A stretch of DNA of 64,000 nt from Neoechinorhynchus agilis (taxonomy: Eukaryota; Acanthocephala): NCBI GenBank assembly GCA_051530055.1, contig CM121341.1, positions 11,098,001 through 11,162,000 of the forward strand, given 5' to 3'. The translations under genes were made by a program, and so were the position numbers. The notes beneath the pieces are model-generated. The model did not search any database. It worked only from the letters and a program-made list of their open reading frames with translations, and had not been told where the DNA came from. Every line of letters starts with the position of its first letter. The stretch's first letter is position 1. Positions 45,713 through 56,960 of the stretch are shown piece after piece.

Positions 45713-47074
45713 ATGCCAGAATTCAATGTGAATGTCCGTTGGAATGGTAAAATGTTACGTTCGATTGTTCTCTCGACGGAGGAGAGTTTGAATGATTTTA
45801 AAGCGAAAGTGTACTCCTTGACTGACGTGGTTCCCGGACGTCAGAAATTGATTCACTCAGGTCGAATCATTGATGAAGAATTGTTGCGTAGTATAGAATT
45901 CAAGGATGGTCTAACATTTATGATGATTGGTTCTGTGGATGTTAAAGAACCACCGCATCGCCTTCAAAATAACACTTCTAATGAAGTTACATCGAAGCGG
46001 ACCACTGCTCCTCTACCGGGGATCGGTCTTTTGAACCTCGGAAACACTTGTTACTTCAACGCGGTGATTCAGCTGCTCAGATCGGCTCGTGGATTCATGA
46101 ACGAAATTGTTGACGGCTCGTTTAGTGCAAAACAGAACAGTATTCTAGTTGATGGAATCGCTTCTTTACTAAAACAAACTGAATCCGGCTCGCAACAAGG
46201 TGGAGGAAGCGTTACGTTCATATTCCCTAGCTTTATTTCATCTTTTCCCCAATTCGGAAACAACGCTCCCGGTATCTATAAACAACAAGACGCCAACGAA
46301 TGCATGCAGTGCGTTTTGAGCTTATTCAGTTCAACTGACGTGGTGATGAAGTATTTTGGCATCAAGATGACTTCTACACTTAAACAAGTGGATGGTGTCG
46401 ATGAACGAACCAGTACTGAAATGGTCTTGAATTTGAGTTGTTATATAACGAAAGATGTTAAGGATATGATGGATGGCATTAGGAGTAAATTAGACGAAAT
46501 CGTCGACATGAAATCGGATTCCGCGTCCGAGAATGTTCGATTCGGTCGAAAAGTGCAAATATCTCGCCTTCCGCAATACTTGATGGTGGTATTTGTCCGG
46601 TTCTTTTATAAAGAAGACGTTGGTGTTAGCGCTAAGATTCTAAAGGAAATTAAATTTCCGCACAAACTCGATATGTCTTCACTATGTGACGATGAACTTC
46701 GAGAAAAGATCAAGTTGAACCGTGAACTTATTATTAGATATGATGATCAAAAGAAAAAGGTTCTGAGTGACGATAATACTCCTATGACTAATCCGAATTT
46801 TGGTGATGATCCGGGATCCAATAATAGTGGAATGTATGAACTCGCCGGCGTGCTTACTCACAAAGGACGATCTTGTTCCAGTGGTCATTATGTCGCTTGG
46901 CTCAATCGAGCTGAACCGGGTAGAGCTTGTTTTTGGTATCAATACGACGACGAAACCGTGACTCCCGTTGCTGAGAAACACATTGACAATCTCGCTGGCG
47001 GAGGTGATTGGCATAGTGCCTATATTCTCATGTATAGATCCAGATCAATTCCTTCTAGAACCGAAGATTGGTAG
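45713..47074 (+). CDS. USP14: USP14/Ubp6 proteasome-associated deubiquitinase
   Basis: This is a thiol protease that binds the 26S proteasome base and trims ubiquitin from substrates. The ORF is a single exon of 453 residues (human ~494). Residues 1-75 are a ubiquitin-like domain (FNVNVRWNGK...KLIHSGRIIDEE) that docks on the proteasome. The catalytic Cys box LLNLGNTCYFNAVIQ puts the nucleophile at Cys113. QQDANECMQCVLSLF is the family QQDANECW region. The His box is VLTHKGRSCSSGHYVAWLN and the final Asp-type box is FWYQYDDETVTPV. The C-terminus ILMYRSRS matches the family YVLLYGPR-type end. The ATG at 45713 gives the complete ubiquitin-like strand. All catalytic motifs are present, so activity is expected. 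It is intron-free. Confidence 0.95.
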   Translation: MPEFNVNVRWNGKMLRSIVLSTEESLNDFKAKVYSLTDVVPGRQKLIHSGRIIDEELLRSIEFKDGLTFMMIGSVDVKEPPHRLQNNTSNEVTSKRTTAPLPGIGLLNLGNTCYFNAVIQLLRSARGFMNEIVDGSFSAKQNSILVDGIASLLKQTESGSQQGGGSVTFIFPSFISSFPQFGNNAPGIYKQQDANECMQCVLSLFSSTDVVMKYFGIKMTSTLKQVDGVDERTSTEMVLNLSCYITKDVKDMMDGIRSKLDEIVDMKSDSASENVRFGRKVQISRLPQYLMVVFVRFFYKEDVGVSAKILKEIKFPHKLDMSSLCDDELREKIKLNRELIIRYDDQKKKVLSDDNTPMTNPNFGDDPGSNNSGMYELAGVLTHKGRSCSSGHYVAWLNRAEPGRACFWYQYDDETVTPVAEKHIDNLAGGGDWHSAYILMYRSRSIPSRTEDW

Positions 47075-47639
47075 TGATGTTTACGAGCGCGATATATACT
47101 TCTTTGTTTTAAGGTCGAGATATGTGGTCTTGAATCATTTTCTAGATCTAAATTTAGGTCCTAAAACACAATACTCTCTTGGGTTTTTTGGAGAAGATTT
47201 TTCACAATTTATTAGAACTTTTTTTCAGTTTGCTTAAAAGTTTTTCTTACTAATCATCAGAAACCTTTTCTCACAAAAAACGACAAACAATCATTATTTT
47301 TAATTGTGGCGAATATTTTGCTGGTCTTGGGGTTATCATCACCACAATTCAAACATTATAAAATCCATTATCACCGGGCTATGTGGCCAAATTCAGCCGC
47401 GTACGCTTAGGATTTTTCTCAAAATCTAAATGAAAAAAATTGAACGAATCAAAATTTTATCTTTCTTTGGGTACCGAACTGATTTGAAGCTTTACGACGA
47501 TAGTTTCAAAATAAAACCTGTTCACATACACAAATAAACAAAAGTAATGGAGTTAAATTGATGGACTTAATTGAGGCTAATTTCAAAAAATACAATTGCA
47601 ATCGACGTTCGCAGCCAGCAGTTACCGCCGGTGAGGAAC
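47075..47639. other. USP14 3' flank with MITE-like ends
   Basis: This stretch holds the presumed 3' UTR. At about 47307-47355 AATTGTGGCGAATATT and ATCATCACCACAATTC form a short inverted pair resembling the terminal repeats of the MITE family near 51.5 and 61.2 kb. No coding sequence was recognised. Confidence 0.4.
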
Positions 47640-47885
47640 GCAAAAGGACAAAATACAGGGAACTGAGTCGAAATCATTATTTTGTTCCATTTGGCGTCCA
47701 TACACTCGAGTCGTTTGGACGCAGGACCTGATCAAGCAATTGCTCAAGAGATTGAGACGATTCACTGGCGATACGAGATCAGGAGCATTCCTCCTACAAT
47801 ACATAAGTCTAACTCTGCAACGGGGGGAACGCTGCATCCGTCCTTTCGAACATTACACCAGGAAAGAAGCTGAGTGATCCAGAGC
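47640..47885 (+). mobile_element. LINE C-terminal fragment (same family as 6.5-8.4 kb)
   Basis: This aligns with about 8150-8390 over ~170 bp, including GACTGAGACGATTCACTGGC-like sequence, and reads LLKRLRRFTGDTRSGAFLLQ and SLTLQRGERCIRP, the closing signature of endonuclease-type LINEs. Only the 3' end is present, as expected for a 5'-truncated insertion. It ends near GCTGAGTGATCCAGAGCGGTGG in both copies. Confidence 0.8.
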
Positions 47886-50813
47886 GGTGGTGTGAATGTT
47901 GGTAAAATTTGGTAGAGATAAGACTGCAAACTAAACTAATTTAGCGCTAATGGACAACTGTTTAAATTCTCGCCTCCTTTTCGACAGATTGTGACCATCC
48001 AGTCGGCTTTATGATTTCATTCTCTCTATGAATTGAAATGAGGCTACATTTCTAATCTGCAAATCGAGGGAATTCACATTCAGTCTTTATTTCGACTATG
48101 AAGCTCTCCCCAGCTAAATCACTTTCATGATCCTTTCCAAAAATCAAAAAATTAATCTTTTCTTTGTGTTCACGTGAAAGCCGCTGACAAAACGAGATGC
48201 ATTTATTCTTATGAACGTTATAAAATCATGTAGAATCGTGTATATTCACGAGATTCACCATTGTAAATTTTACGAAACTACGAATTATCTAAGCAGGCCG
48301 CTTTAAAGATCTCATGTGAACGCTGTCGTGCTCAAGATATTCTTCCTAAATAAGCATCATTCTTGCAAGTGCCTAAAAGTGCAAATTTTGAAATCAAGAT
48401 TTAAATTATGAAATATGGATACCATTTTAAAAAATCCTTAGATTTCCTTACGACGATCGGCATTTTATTTGCAAATTTAATCACGATAACTATTCAAAAC
48501 AACGACTCGAAACATTGTTTGGGAACCACTTTAATTTTTCTTTCAAAACCTATGAGGTAAAGAGCTCACTCAGCTAACGTAATTAAAAGTTCTGATTCAC
48601 GAGTTAGCATTCCTTCGCTTGCTTTCAAAACGCGAGTTCTACTCAATTTTTATACGGTCTCTTTTTAAACTATTGTCTGATTAGCGAGTTTTACAACGTG
48701 TCTGACAGGTACTCTTTCAAATGTCAATCCGCTCCCACCATGCTGTCTAATTTGCTAGATACCGAGTGTTTTTTCGCACTTACCAGGGTAATCTTTCCGA
48801 ATAACGCTCAGAATCTAGACATTCGAAAACATAGACCCGTTTTGCCAGTGAAGCGTGGAATATTTTTACGTTCCCCCATTTTCGTCGCCCTTCGTCGTAG
48901 AACCTTTTGAGACATCTAGCATGTCTATTTCAACAAACAATATATATATTTTGTAGTCAATGGCGCCTATCAGCACCACGATATGTCTGTAAAACTGCAG
49001 GGAAAACTTCGAAATTGAATCCATTTTGGTAATTTTTTAAACCCTTACTTGGAAGTTCCGATACAAAGACGTAGTTGTTGCAATCTCAGGCAACATATCC
49101 ATGCAATGAACATCTTGGATTATTATCTTCGATGGAAAAGATACCTCCTTTTTCTTGGTGATACCTCCCTCGTCGAGTTGAAATTCACTAATCTATTGCC
49201 GATATTTTACGACAAACCTAGCGAAATCATCCGAATTATCCGACGTGAAATATCAATAATAAATTAGTTAATTTAAATTCGGTGAGGGTGGTATAACTAC
49301 GAAAAAGAAAATTGTTGGATATATTTAAAAGTTAGCTGATGTCGTAAATTCTGTAAAACATTTCCAAGTGTATAAGTGAACATCACTTACATGGCTGATT
49401 ATCTTCTTTGGGCACAGATCCCAAAATTGGTAAGTTGTGCGCCCATACATAAGATAAAGTAATTCTCTAATATTTTTGAGGATATTTGAAGAACGTTCCG
49501 CTAACAAATAAAACCCAGCAAATGAGGCGATTTGCTTTTTGAGCAAAACTTTTCAAAAAAATTTGTGTTATGTTTAGAAGAAGTCATTTTTGTACATTTC
49601 GATATTGCAGAAGCAACACGACAAGCAAAATCCTGCTCTCATTCACATAGTACCAATCTTGACATCGATTTATATTATCGATCTAAGAACCTTGCGTACT
49701 CGAAAAATGTTCCGTGATCTATCAAGGTACAATGGGTATTTTCGTGTTTACAAAACATACTTGGGATATATTACTCGAAAGTAGATCAGAATATGTGTTA
49801 TTTTTCGGACTCTGTGAGTTATTCGCACAGGAACAGTAGAAAATATAACAAATGACTTGTCGTGTATATTCGTTGCTTAAAACTCAATAATATTTCCTTG
49901 ACGTCTGATAAGAAAAAATGACGTTAAAACGATATCGCAATGAACGCTTCTAGAATAAACGCAAATTGATAAGGGTTTTGATGTCAAACTTTATCAAAAA
50001 AAACACAAACTTTCTCGTATACTCTTGTAAATCGAATAGAAATATTTAAAGGCCACAGTACGTTTTTATTCTGATGTTTTCCATGTACTTATATCGGTAT
50101 AAATGTCCATTAACTGTAGCGACGTTTTTATTTCTCAGAAATATACAAACCACTCCTTTTCCAAAGTTTTAGTAATCGTTGGGCTGAAATTCGCTCAAGG
50201 AGAGCCCAAAATCCTGCTTTGTCCTTAATTTAATAAAAAGAGTGCGAAGCTAACAAGGAAAATCTGGTCTAACAAATTTGCCTGCAAGTCAAGATCGGTC
50301 TCCCTGTGTAAGTAATGCAAGTTTAAGGTGAGCACATTAAAATAAGAGCACATTTGGTGTAAAAGCTTGCCATCGACTGTTTGTTTTGTGAATTTAAAGT
50401 TTAATATTAAATAGATGCAACGGGCTACTGTAAAACGGCGCCATCTCTAAAGCAATATAAAAGAGTCATTTTCTGCACTGACCTGAGAATCCATGCTCTC
50501 GTCTTATGTTTTTTGTAACACATTTGCGTTCCATACCGGTGCTCAGAAAGGTGGTGGAAAGTGATACGTTTGGATTTCTCCCAAAGGAGTAGTAGATGGC
50601 ACCCATAAGGCGACGAAGGTAAAAGGAATTTGGTAGTCAACAATTGCCTAATAGTTTAGCGGAATGCACATGGAGCCTTCCCTCCCCCAACCATCTAATA
50701 ATCAATTGCTTTTTGATCATGTGCATGGGAGCGCGCATAAACGGGGCGGCGGCGGTGGTGGTGTTCATGCTAGTTCATAAAATTGAGTTTTTTAGAGTAA
50801 ATCACAGAACGCA
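47886..50813. other. Long AT-rich region, no secure gene
   Basis: Scattered short ORFs (48698-48910, 49049-49267, 49325-49546, 50425-50643) lack splice context and family resemblance. The segment at ~49215-49280 repeats that at ~43440-43500. A GGC-rich run (GGGGCGGCGGCGGTGG) lies at ~50743, just upstream of the next ORF. Confidence 0.35.
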
Positions 50814-51062
50814 ATGACTGACTCATTGGGTTCACAAAGCCAGAATTATCAGCAACGCTGTCCCTGCTACGAACTCCCTCGGCAACGCGATGAACCATCT
50901 CCGTTATTAAAGGATTTGTTTCGAGCGGACCGTCCCCACGACTACATTGGATATCGTCTTACTGACCCCAAAATACTGGCCGCTCGACGAAAGTCGAGCC
51001 AACGACAAGAAATGGATAACAATAGTGGTCACGAATACGCTACTAACACTGTCGATATGTGA
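50814..51062 (+). CDS. Hypothetical small hydrophilic protein
   Basis: An ATG-started ORF of 82 codons follows an acceptor-like TTTTTTAG (50788-50795) by ~18 bp. It is hydrophilic and Gln/Arg/Asp-rich (SQSQNYQQRCPCYELPRQRD, ARRKSSQRQEMDN). No family is recognised. It lies 175 bp upstream of the carrier gene on the same strand and could be an independent small gene. Splicing into the carrier is unlikely because it has its own stop. Confidence 0.4.
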   Translation: MTDSLGSQSQNYQQRCPCYELPRQRDEPSPLLKDLFRADRPHDYIGYRLTDPKILAARRKSSQRQEMDNNSGHEYATNTVDM

Positions 51063-51236
51063 AAATTCGGATTAAACATGAATAAATTCTAGTTTGCGAC
51101 TCGTTTACACATAAAATCCGTCAGTGTATGTGTTTGCATGTGAAAAATCCAAAGCGTGATTCAATAAGCAACTCGTTTGAACTGGTAAATCCTATGCACT
51201 ACGAACAAAACCATATTACACACACAAGAAGAATAC

Positions 51237-53874
51237 ATGCCTTCGAAAATTGAGTATATTGAACCCGTTATGTTCCTCGCGGAATTCGGACAAATCGCTT
51301 CCATGTTCATCACTCAGGTCGTTCTTCTTAAGAAGTCGTGCATTGTGTCCGCTAGTGAGTACTTTGTACATACCAATCATTTACTTAATCGCTCACATGA
51401 TGTTCAACTGAGTAAAGAGTCGACAGAAAACTTGACTCAGCTTCTTTTAAAGGTAGAATGTCGATTAACGGAAGGCTCATCGTCTTAGATTTATAAGTCA
51501 TTTTTATAACCAATGGTCTCCTCTGGTGGCATTCACTACGGTTTTAATCATTGATATAAAATCCTAAGGGATAATCGCTATTTATAATTGTGGTGAGCAC
51601 ACTCAGCCCAAACATGATATATTTTATTTATTACGAAATATTTCAAGAGGTAACCTCGACACATCAGTCATTGTTAAAGTTTTATCCGTTGCGAGATTAG
51701 CTTGTGAAATATTTTAAGTGAAATGTATCATAATCGGGGAACTATGCTCACCACAATTCTAACTACGGTTTAAGTTTTTGAAACTAAATTCTGATTGGTT
51801 AGCAATGCATGAATTATACGGACATGCGGTATCCGGCAATTTATCACTCGGCCATTAAAGCACTGAATTAAAATTAGCTTCACTTAATTTTTAACTTTTA
51901 AAATGGCACGACACTAGTTTCGAAGCGGCTAAAGATTCCTAAGCCTCTTGAAAATTAAGAAGGTAGAAAAATAATTGGCAAAAGGACACTTCGTTTGCTT
52001 TAACCACGCGAAAAAGGTGAACAAACGCGATTGGTCGAATCTAAGATACTGGATTGTTCGTAATTGGTGATAAAATGCCAAAACCTCGTTTTATCATCCT
52101 ATTCTTTTTCTCAGAGTCTATCAACGTCCTACCAATAAAAAATGCTCGGCAATGGTGCAACTCACCTCAAAACGAAACCAAACTGATTACTATAATGAGG
52201 GAAGATGCAGCGCGAAGAACAATAGTCGCCACAATACTCTATTCAGTTGTATCGATGGTATCTGTCAACCTATTTGGGTGGATTGCAAAAACATACGGTG
52301 TTCGTCGGAGTCTTCTTGGGATCCTGATCGCTAACTGCATGGTCGACATTGTACGTTTCATGCTAGCAGTTATTCCATCCGCCGAAGTGGCCATCCAGGT
52401 ATTACTTTTAATTAATGTCCTCGATGGAGCAACTGGTGGGTTTGTGACAATTAACGCTGCATGTGGCGCTTACCTGGGAATTTCACTTCGATGTGGCGAG
52501 ACAAAGTTCGCATCAATGCCAGTATTCCGGTTCGGAATAATGGACGCCTTCTTTTTCCTCGCAATTGTTATGGGTCAAATAACAGCAGGAGCTGCAGTCG
52601 ACAAAATACTTTTTGAACGCTTCTTGGCAGCAGCATTTTCATCAACGACTGTTTCTGCCCTCTATGTGGCTTTTATTCTAAAAGACGATAAACAAATTAA
52701 AGGAAACAAAGTATCAATTGAATCAGTAGATACTTGTCGATCTCGAAAATTCTCGTTTAAAGAGTTTATTAATAACTTCAAATGCATGTTCAGGTGTGGA
52801 GAACAATATCGGGACAATAAACACAAACAAAAACGACTCGCTCTAATCATTTATTTGTTTATTTATTCGCTAGCGACGCTTGCAAATTCAGGTAAATTTA
52901 AATTATATGCGATGGATATCGATTCGATTTTCAATTTTTTTTAGTTAATCACACAAGTATGTGAGGTAAAGATCGAGGAGATTCGAGTTTCGGGAACACC
53001 AGGGTCAAAATTGCAGTTCGAAAATAAGGACCCCTGATTATGAAAATTATATGCTAAAAATATTTGAGAAAAAGTATCAATAGAGATACATGATAGCGTG
53101 ATTTTTTTTGAAATTAAATAGCACAATCAGCAAGTAATTAATGCATACTTTTTAGAAGCGAGATCGCATCTTACCTATTTGTAGAACTTTTAAGTGACCC
53201 AAATCTTACTTAGCGGAATCCTTGATTCTTACCATATTTGTATCTGCGTACCGGCAGTCTTGCATTTACCGATTTTGAATTCGCAATATTTTCATCGCTA
53301 AACCAAGGATTGAGCGGGTTCGGACTAGTTATAATATTACCTCTTCTCAAGAAGTTTTGCCACATGAGCAACATTTTTCTGTTCAATCTGAGCTTAGTAC
53401 TAAAAATAGTTATGCTATTTATAACAGCGTTTGCAAAGAATAAAGTTTGGATATATTCAAGTAAGTTTTCATAAAATAACTGAAACTTTTAAAGCATAAT
53501 GCCAAAAATGTGTTAAGCTCTAGCGCTGACCTCACTCAGTTCATTCGAAATACCAGCTATCAAATCTCAAATGTTGGGACTAGTAGAGAAATCCCATTTA
53601 GGTAATATTGTTTATTCTTCAATATCGCGATGACCAATGTATATAAATAGCGATCTTATTTGGTCTTCTTGGTTGCATTTACGGATTGTCTTATCTTATG
53701 AGTACAGCTGTGTTTCAACATATATACATTGCGAGTCTTCCAATATTTCCTGGACTGATATTCATCGTTGCAAGCTTCATTATAGTCTTAACGTTTCCTC
53801 TCAGGTACGTTTTTATGCTTCAAATAAGATTGATGGACAAAGTTAAATTGATTTTAGTGCTCGTGTTCAATTAA
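51237..53874 (+). CDS. SLC46-like major facilitator carrier
   Basis: This is a membrane carrier of the MFS, SLC46 group (proton-coupled folate and muropeptide-type substrates; the substrate here is unknown). Proposed exons are 51237-51452, 52117-52891, about 53214-53460, 53524-53601 and 53651-53874. TM1 is IEPVMFLAEFGQIASMFITQ, matching the family VEPxxFLxxF start. TM2 is followed by WIAKTYGVRRSLLGIL, the MFS loop DxxGRR-type. LDGATGGFVTINAACGAYL matches the family TM4 region. Later helices are LLKKFCHMSNIFLFNL and GLSYLMSTAVFQHIYI, with SIPIFPG-like SLPIFPG. Phases of exons 3-5 agree, and the total is ~512 residues. Exon 3 reads correctly only if one base near 53230-53240 is skipped (ESLILTIF in one frame, YLRTGSLAFTD in the next). 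That may be sequence error or damage. Intron 1 contains a MITE. Confidence 0.75.
51540..51775. mobile_element. MITE in intron 1 of the SLC46-like gene
   Basis: The ends are TTATAATTGTGGTGAGCACA at ~51584 and CTATGCTCACCACAATTCTA at ~51752, mirror images. Inside lie TTATTACGAAATATTTC and GTAACCTCGAC motifs shared with the elements at 61.1-62.6 kb. Non-coding. Confidence 0.8.
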
Positions 53875-53932
53875 TAAAATTTACTAAAGAGACTGAACAG
53901 GGGACACAACCGTCAGCAAACGAACAGCGGTT

Positions 53933-56133
53933 CTAGAAAATCCTCGTGATTGGAGATGTAGGTAGAAAAGCCTTCTCTTCGATAAAGCGTCGTCCGATGT
54001 GATTAATTTTTGCTTGTGTCGCAATTGTACTGCGAGCTTTGCTTTCAATCATGCCAAATAAATAAGGATTTTCTCTTAACATTGCTCCGTAAATGTCCGC
54101 AGTCTTCTTAATTTCCTGACTTAGAATATCGCCACCAATGTGCGATTGGACGAGTGTAGTTATGAGGCGATTTGAGCTAGCATGAGAGAGCCTGGATAGG
54201 ATTGAGAGTTGAGTAAGCATTGATGTGCATATCAGATGGAGACAATGGAGATCCGGATGAGAGTTGGAGTCACCGAAAAGACGCTCACTTGCAATCTCAA
54301 AAGCACTTCTTAGACATCTCAATGTGCTTTCCACTTCGTTCGAATAAGACCAAAGTTCACGAGGAAGGTGCTCCCAAATGTCGTACAAATACGCCAGAAA
54401 CTCGATAAAGACGGAATCGAAATGCGACCACAGAGCAAACTGGATAAGTTTATTTTTAAAGCTCTACGCGCGAAAAGGGGAAATAATGTTCGAAGGTAAT
54501 TTTAACAGGATTTTCGAATTCGTCCTAATTTAATAATAAAACTATAATCGATCCAATCAGAGAGCGTGAAAGACGACTATGAATTATTATTATTATTAAG
54601 GAAAGGTCTGACCAAATTAAAAATTAAGTATTTCACAAAATAGATGCCGATAAGCCTACAATAAAGAATCGAGTTTCCAGGTTAAACTTTTGTCAGTGTA
54701 GGGCTGTTGAAATACCTTGAAAGCCATTTCCTAGTTCGATTTTTTAATGTAAAGTCATAAAACCGTTTCTTTGGTTCTTCATGACTGATCACAAGTCTCT
54801 TGAGCTCATTGATGGTCAGAATATGTAATGGCAGAGGTCCGAAACCAACTCGTGATAAAAGATCCACACTATGGCGTATCCAGTTTGATGCGCTGTGGTT
54901 CTTACTAACACTCCGTCGGCCTATTAGATCATCAAAAGTATTCAAGAGTTCCATAGACTTTTTTAGAGCATCGTAGGCCATAATATTCAATTCTATGTTA
55001 CATAGGGCATACTCGCTTCCCCAATTATCATCAGGATACCAGTTCCTGAAAAACGTGGACGTCTCTACCACATAAAATCTATTGATACTTTCCTTATACA
55101 ATCGTTCATGATCAAGATGCATTGTGTCATTGAACAGTTCTGGTTTTTCCACGTCTAAATAATCCGGATCTTTTTCGGATTCTTTTATTTGAGTTTCATT
55201 TCTCATAATGTTTATAATTTCATTTAGAAGAGATCTGCTTAGTCCACAACAAAATGGGAGAATGTGCTTGTAAGTGTGATCGGTCAATAGACGAGTCAAA
55301 AAAGCCACATACTCAGCCGATGAAGCAGAATTTGCTTTCACGTGAATTCGAGGAATCACTGCGTTAAATTCAAGACTATAAAGCTTTACAATGTCATCTC
55401 CATAGGTCTCATTTCGTACAACGTCACTCAAGTCAACGACGGCAAGGTCGAGATGGTTCGAATCATGACAATTCTTGGCAACCACTAATACCTCTCTCGT
55501 ACGTCCATCTACCAAACAAATATTATCTTTTTTCCCGTAAAGTTTACCATCGTCTTTTATCACAGTTTTGATCGATTGAAAATCGATTCCTGAATTTATT
55601 TCGCTACACGCAAAACCAATAGACAATGGCTCCTTTGGAAGTCGCGCTATTACGTCGGCAATCTCAACACAGGCTTCGATTCCTGGCCAATATTTAAGGC
55701 AACGGTGTACCCATTCATCGTGAGTTATCAAATTGATTAAAAGTCCAGGAAGGTACGATAGTTCCTCGATTAATACTGGTTCTGTCCAAAGTGAACAATC
55801 TGCGTCGTTTTGACTAAAAAGGTGCCAACTATTGATTGCTCGATCATAGATTTCATCAGACACCGGCAAATACTCGCCTTTAGTAAATCTCCTTACACTA
55901 TAATGAAGAATCTGAAGAGAAAACGATAGATCCTTCATTGTAGATATTTTTCCACAAATCGACGGCACGTCCTTACGACGGGACAATCTTAACTGCGGCA
56001 ATAGATTTTGACCTTCCTTTAATTTCTTACCAAGGCAAAAAGTAACGAGTAAACTGTCTGGTCCTTTTGCGGCCAAGGATGACGTCGAAATCGACCTCGT
56101 AATCAGATATCTCACATAACTCGCAAGGAGCAT
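53933..56133 (-). CDS. Divergent VLCAD/ACAD9-like acyl-CoA dehydrogenase-family protein
   Basis: Exons 56133-54688 and 54463-53933 (minus) join in phase 0 across a 224 bp GT-AG intron, giving ~658 residues, the length of VLCAD. The N-terminus (YLITRSISTSSLAAKG) looks like a mitochondrial presequence. LVTFCLGKKLKEG resembles the FxLGK start of VLCAD/ACAD9. FACSEINSGIDFQSIKTVI sits where the family has CLTEPxSGSDxxSI. GKKDNICLVDGR replaces the FAD-contacting KxWITNG. VVETST may replace IFEGTN, which carries the catalytic Glu. The C-terminal extension includes LSILSRLSHASSN, like the VLCAD/ACAD9 VLSRASRS. In that family FAD enzymes oxidise long-chain acyl-CoA, and ACAD9 also assembles complex I. 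Loss of several flavin motifs suggests a non-enzymatic role here (inference). Confidence 0.65.
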
Positions 56134-56960
56134 TCTAAAGTTTAAAACTCACATATTGCGCATCGATATGAGAGTTAAGATACAATGCGCCGCCCCTAAG
56201 GCATTCATACGAGTCGCCTTGTTCTTAATGGTAAAATATTGTTTTCCGAAATTCCAAGACTGATAAATACGTCACTTTCCACGAAAGAATCACTTAAAGC
56301 AGTTTGCAGTACGGCAAAATATGAGAAAATCACAAGGTTGTAAATCGACATTGGCCTTACTATTTAACGAAATAAGGAGGCTGCATTCTCTTTTGATTGA
56401 AAATTTAAGAATTGACGACAATGACAAAGCGAGAGGGCTAGGATAATATTGATTTATTACTCTTAATATATCGACGCGAAACAACCTGAAGAATTCTGAC
56501 TACATAGACAAAATATTGAAAATAATAAATCAATATCTATTTTTCTTATCATCAAAAAATACATTGATAATATTTGCTTCCGTCAATGCTTACAGCGCTT
56601 ACTTGAATTTTCTTTTACGGCAAAAGCTCGGAAATAAAGATTTTTCTTTTTGTCATTACAGCGGCCTATTGACAAGGGTTAATTTTCGAAAACAAAACTT
56701 GATCATTGTGAAGTTTTAATTCCAAAGATAGTTTTTGATCAGGTGAAATACAGAAAAATGATTTAATTTAATATTTTGTCCTCTACGCGTGGGAATGCTG
56801 AATTTAATTGTCGTCCAGTTAAAATCAATGGAGAACATAATTTGCCAACGAATGAGCCAATTGAAGCAGACTTTCCTGGTGTAAATCTAACTGTTTTGTT
56901 ATGGCGGAAAATTGAAATAATTTATTACATTGTAATTTATCAAAGTTATCGTCGAGGATA
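56134..56960. other. Intergenic, AT-rich
   Basis: No gene recognised. About 56880-56950 (TTATGGCGGAAAATTGAA) is shared with 42950-43010. The 5' flank of the acyl-CoA dehydrogenase-like gene is here. Confidence 0.35.
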
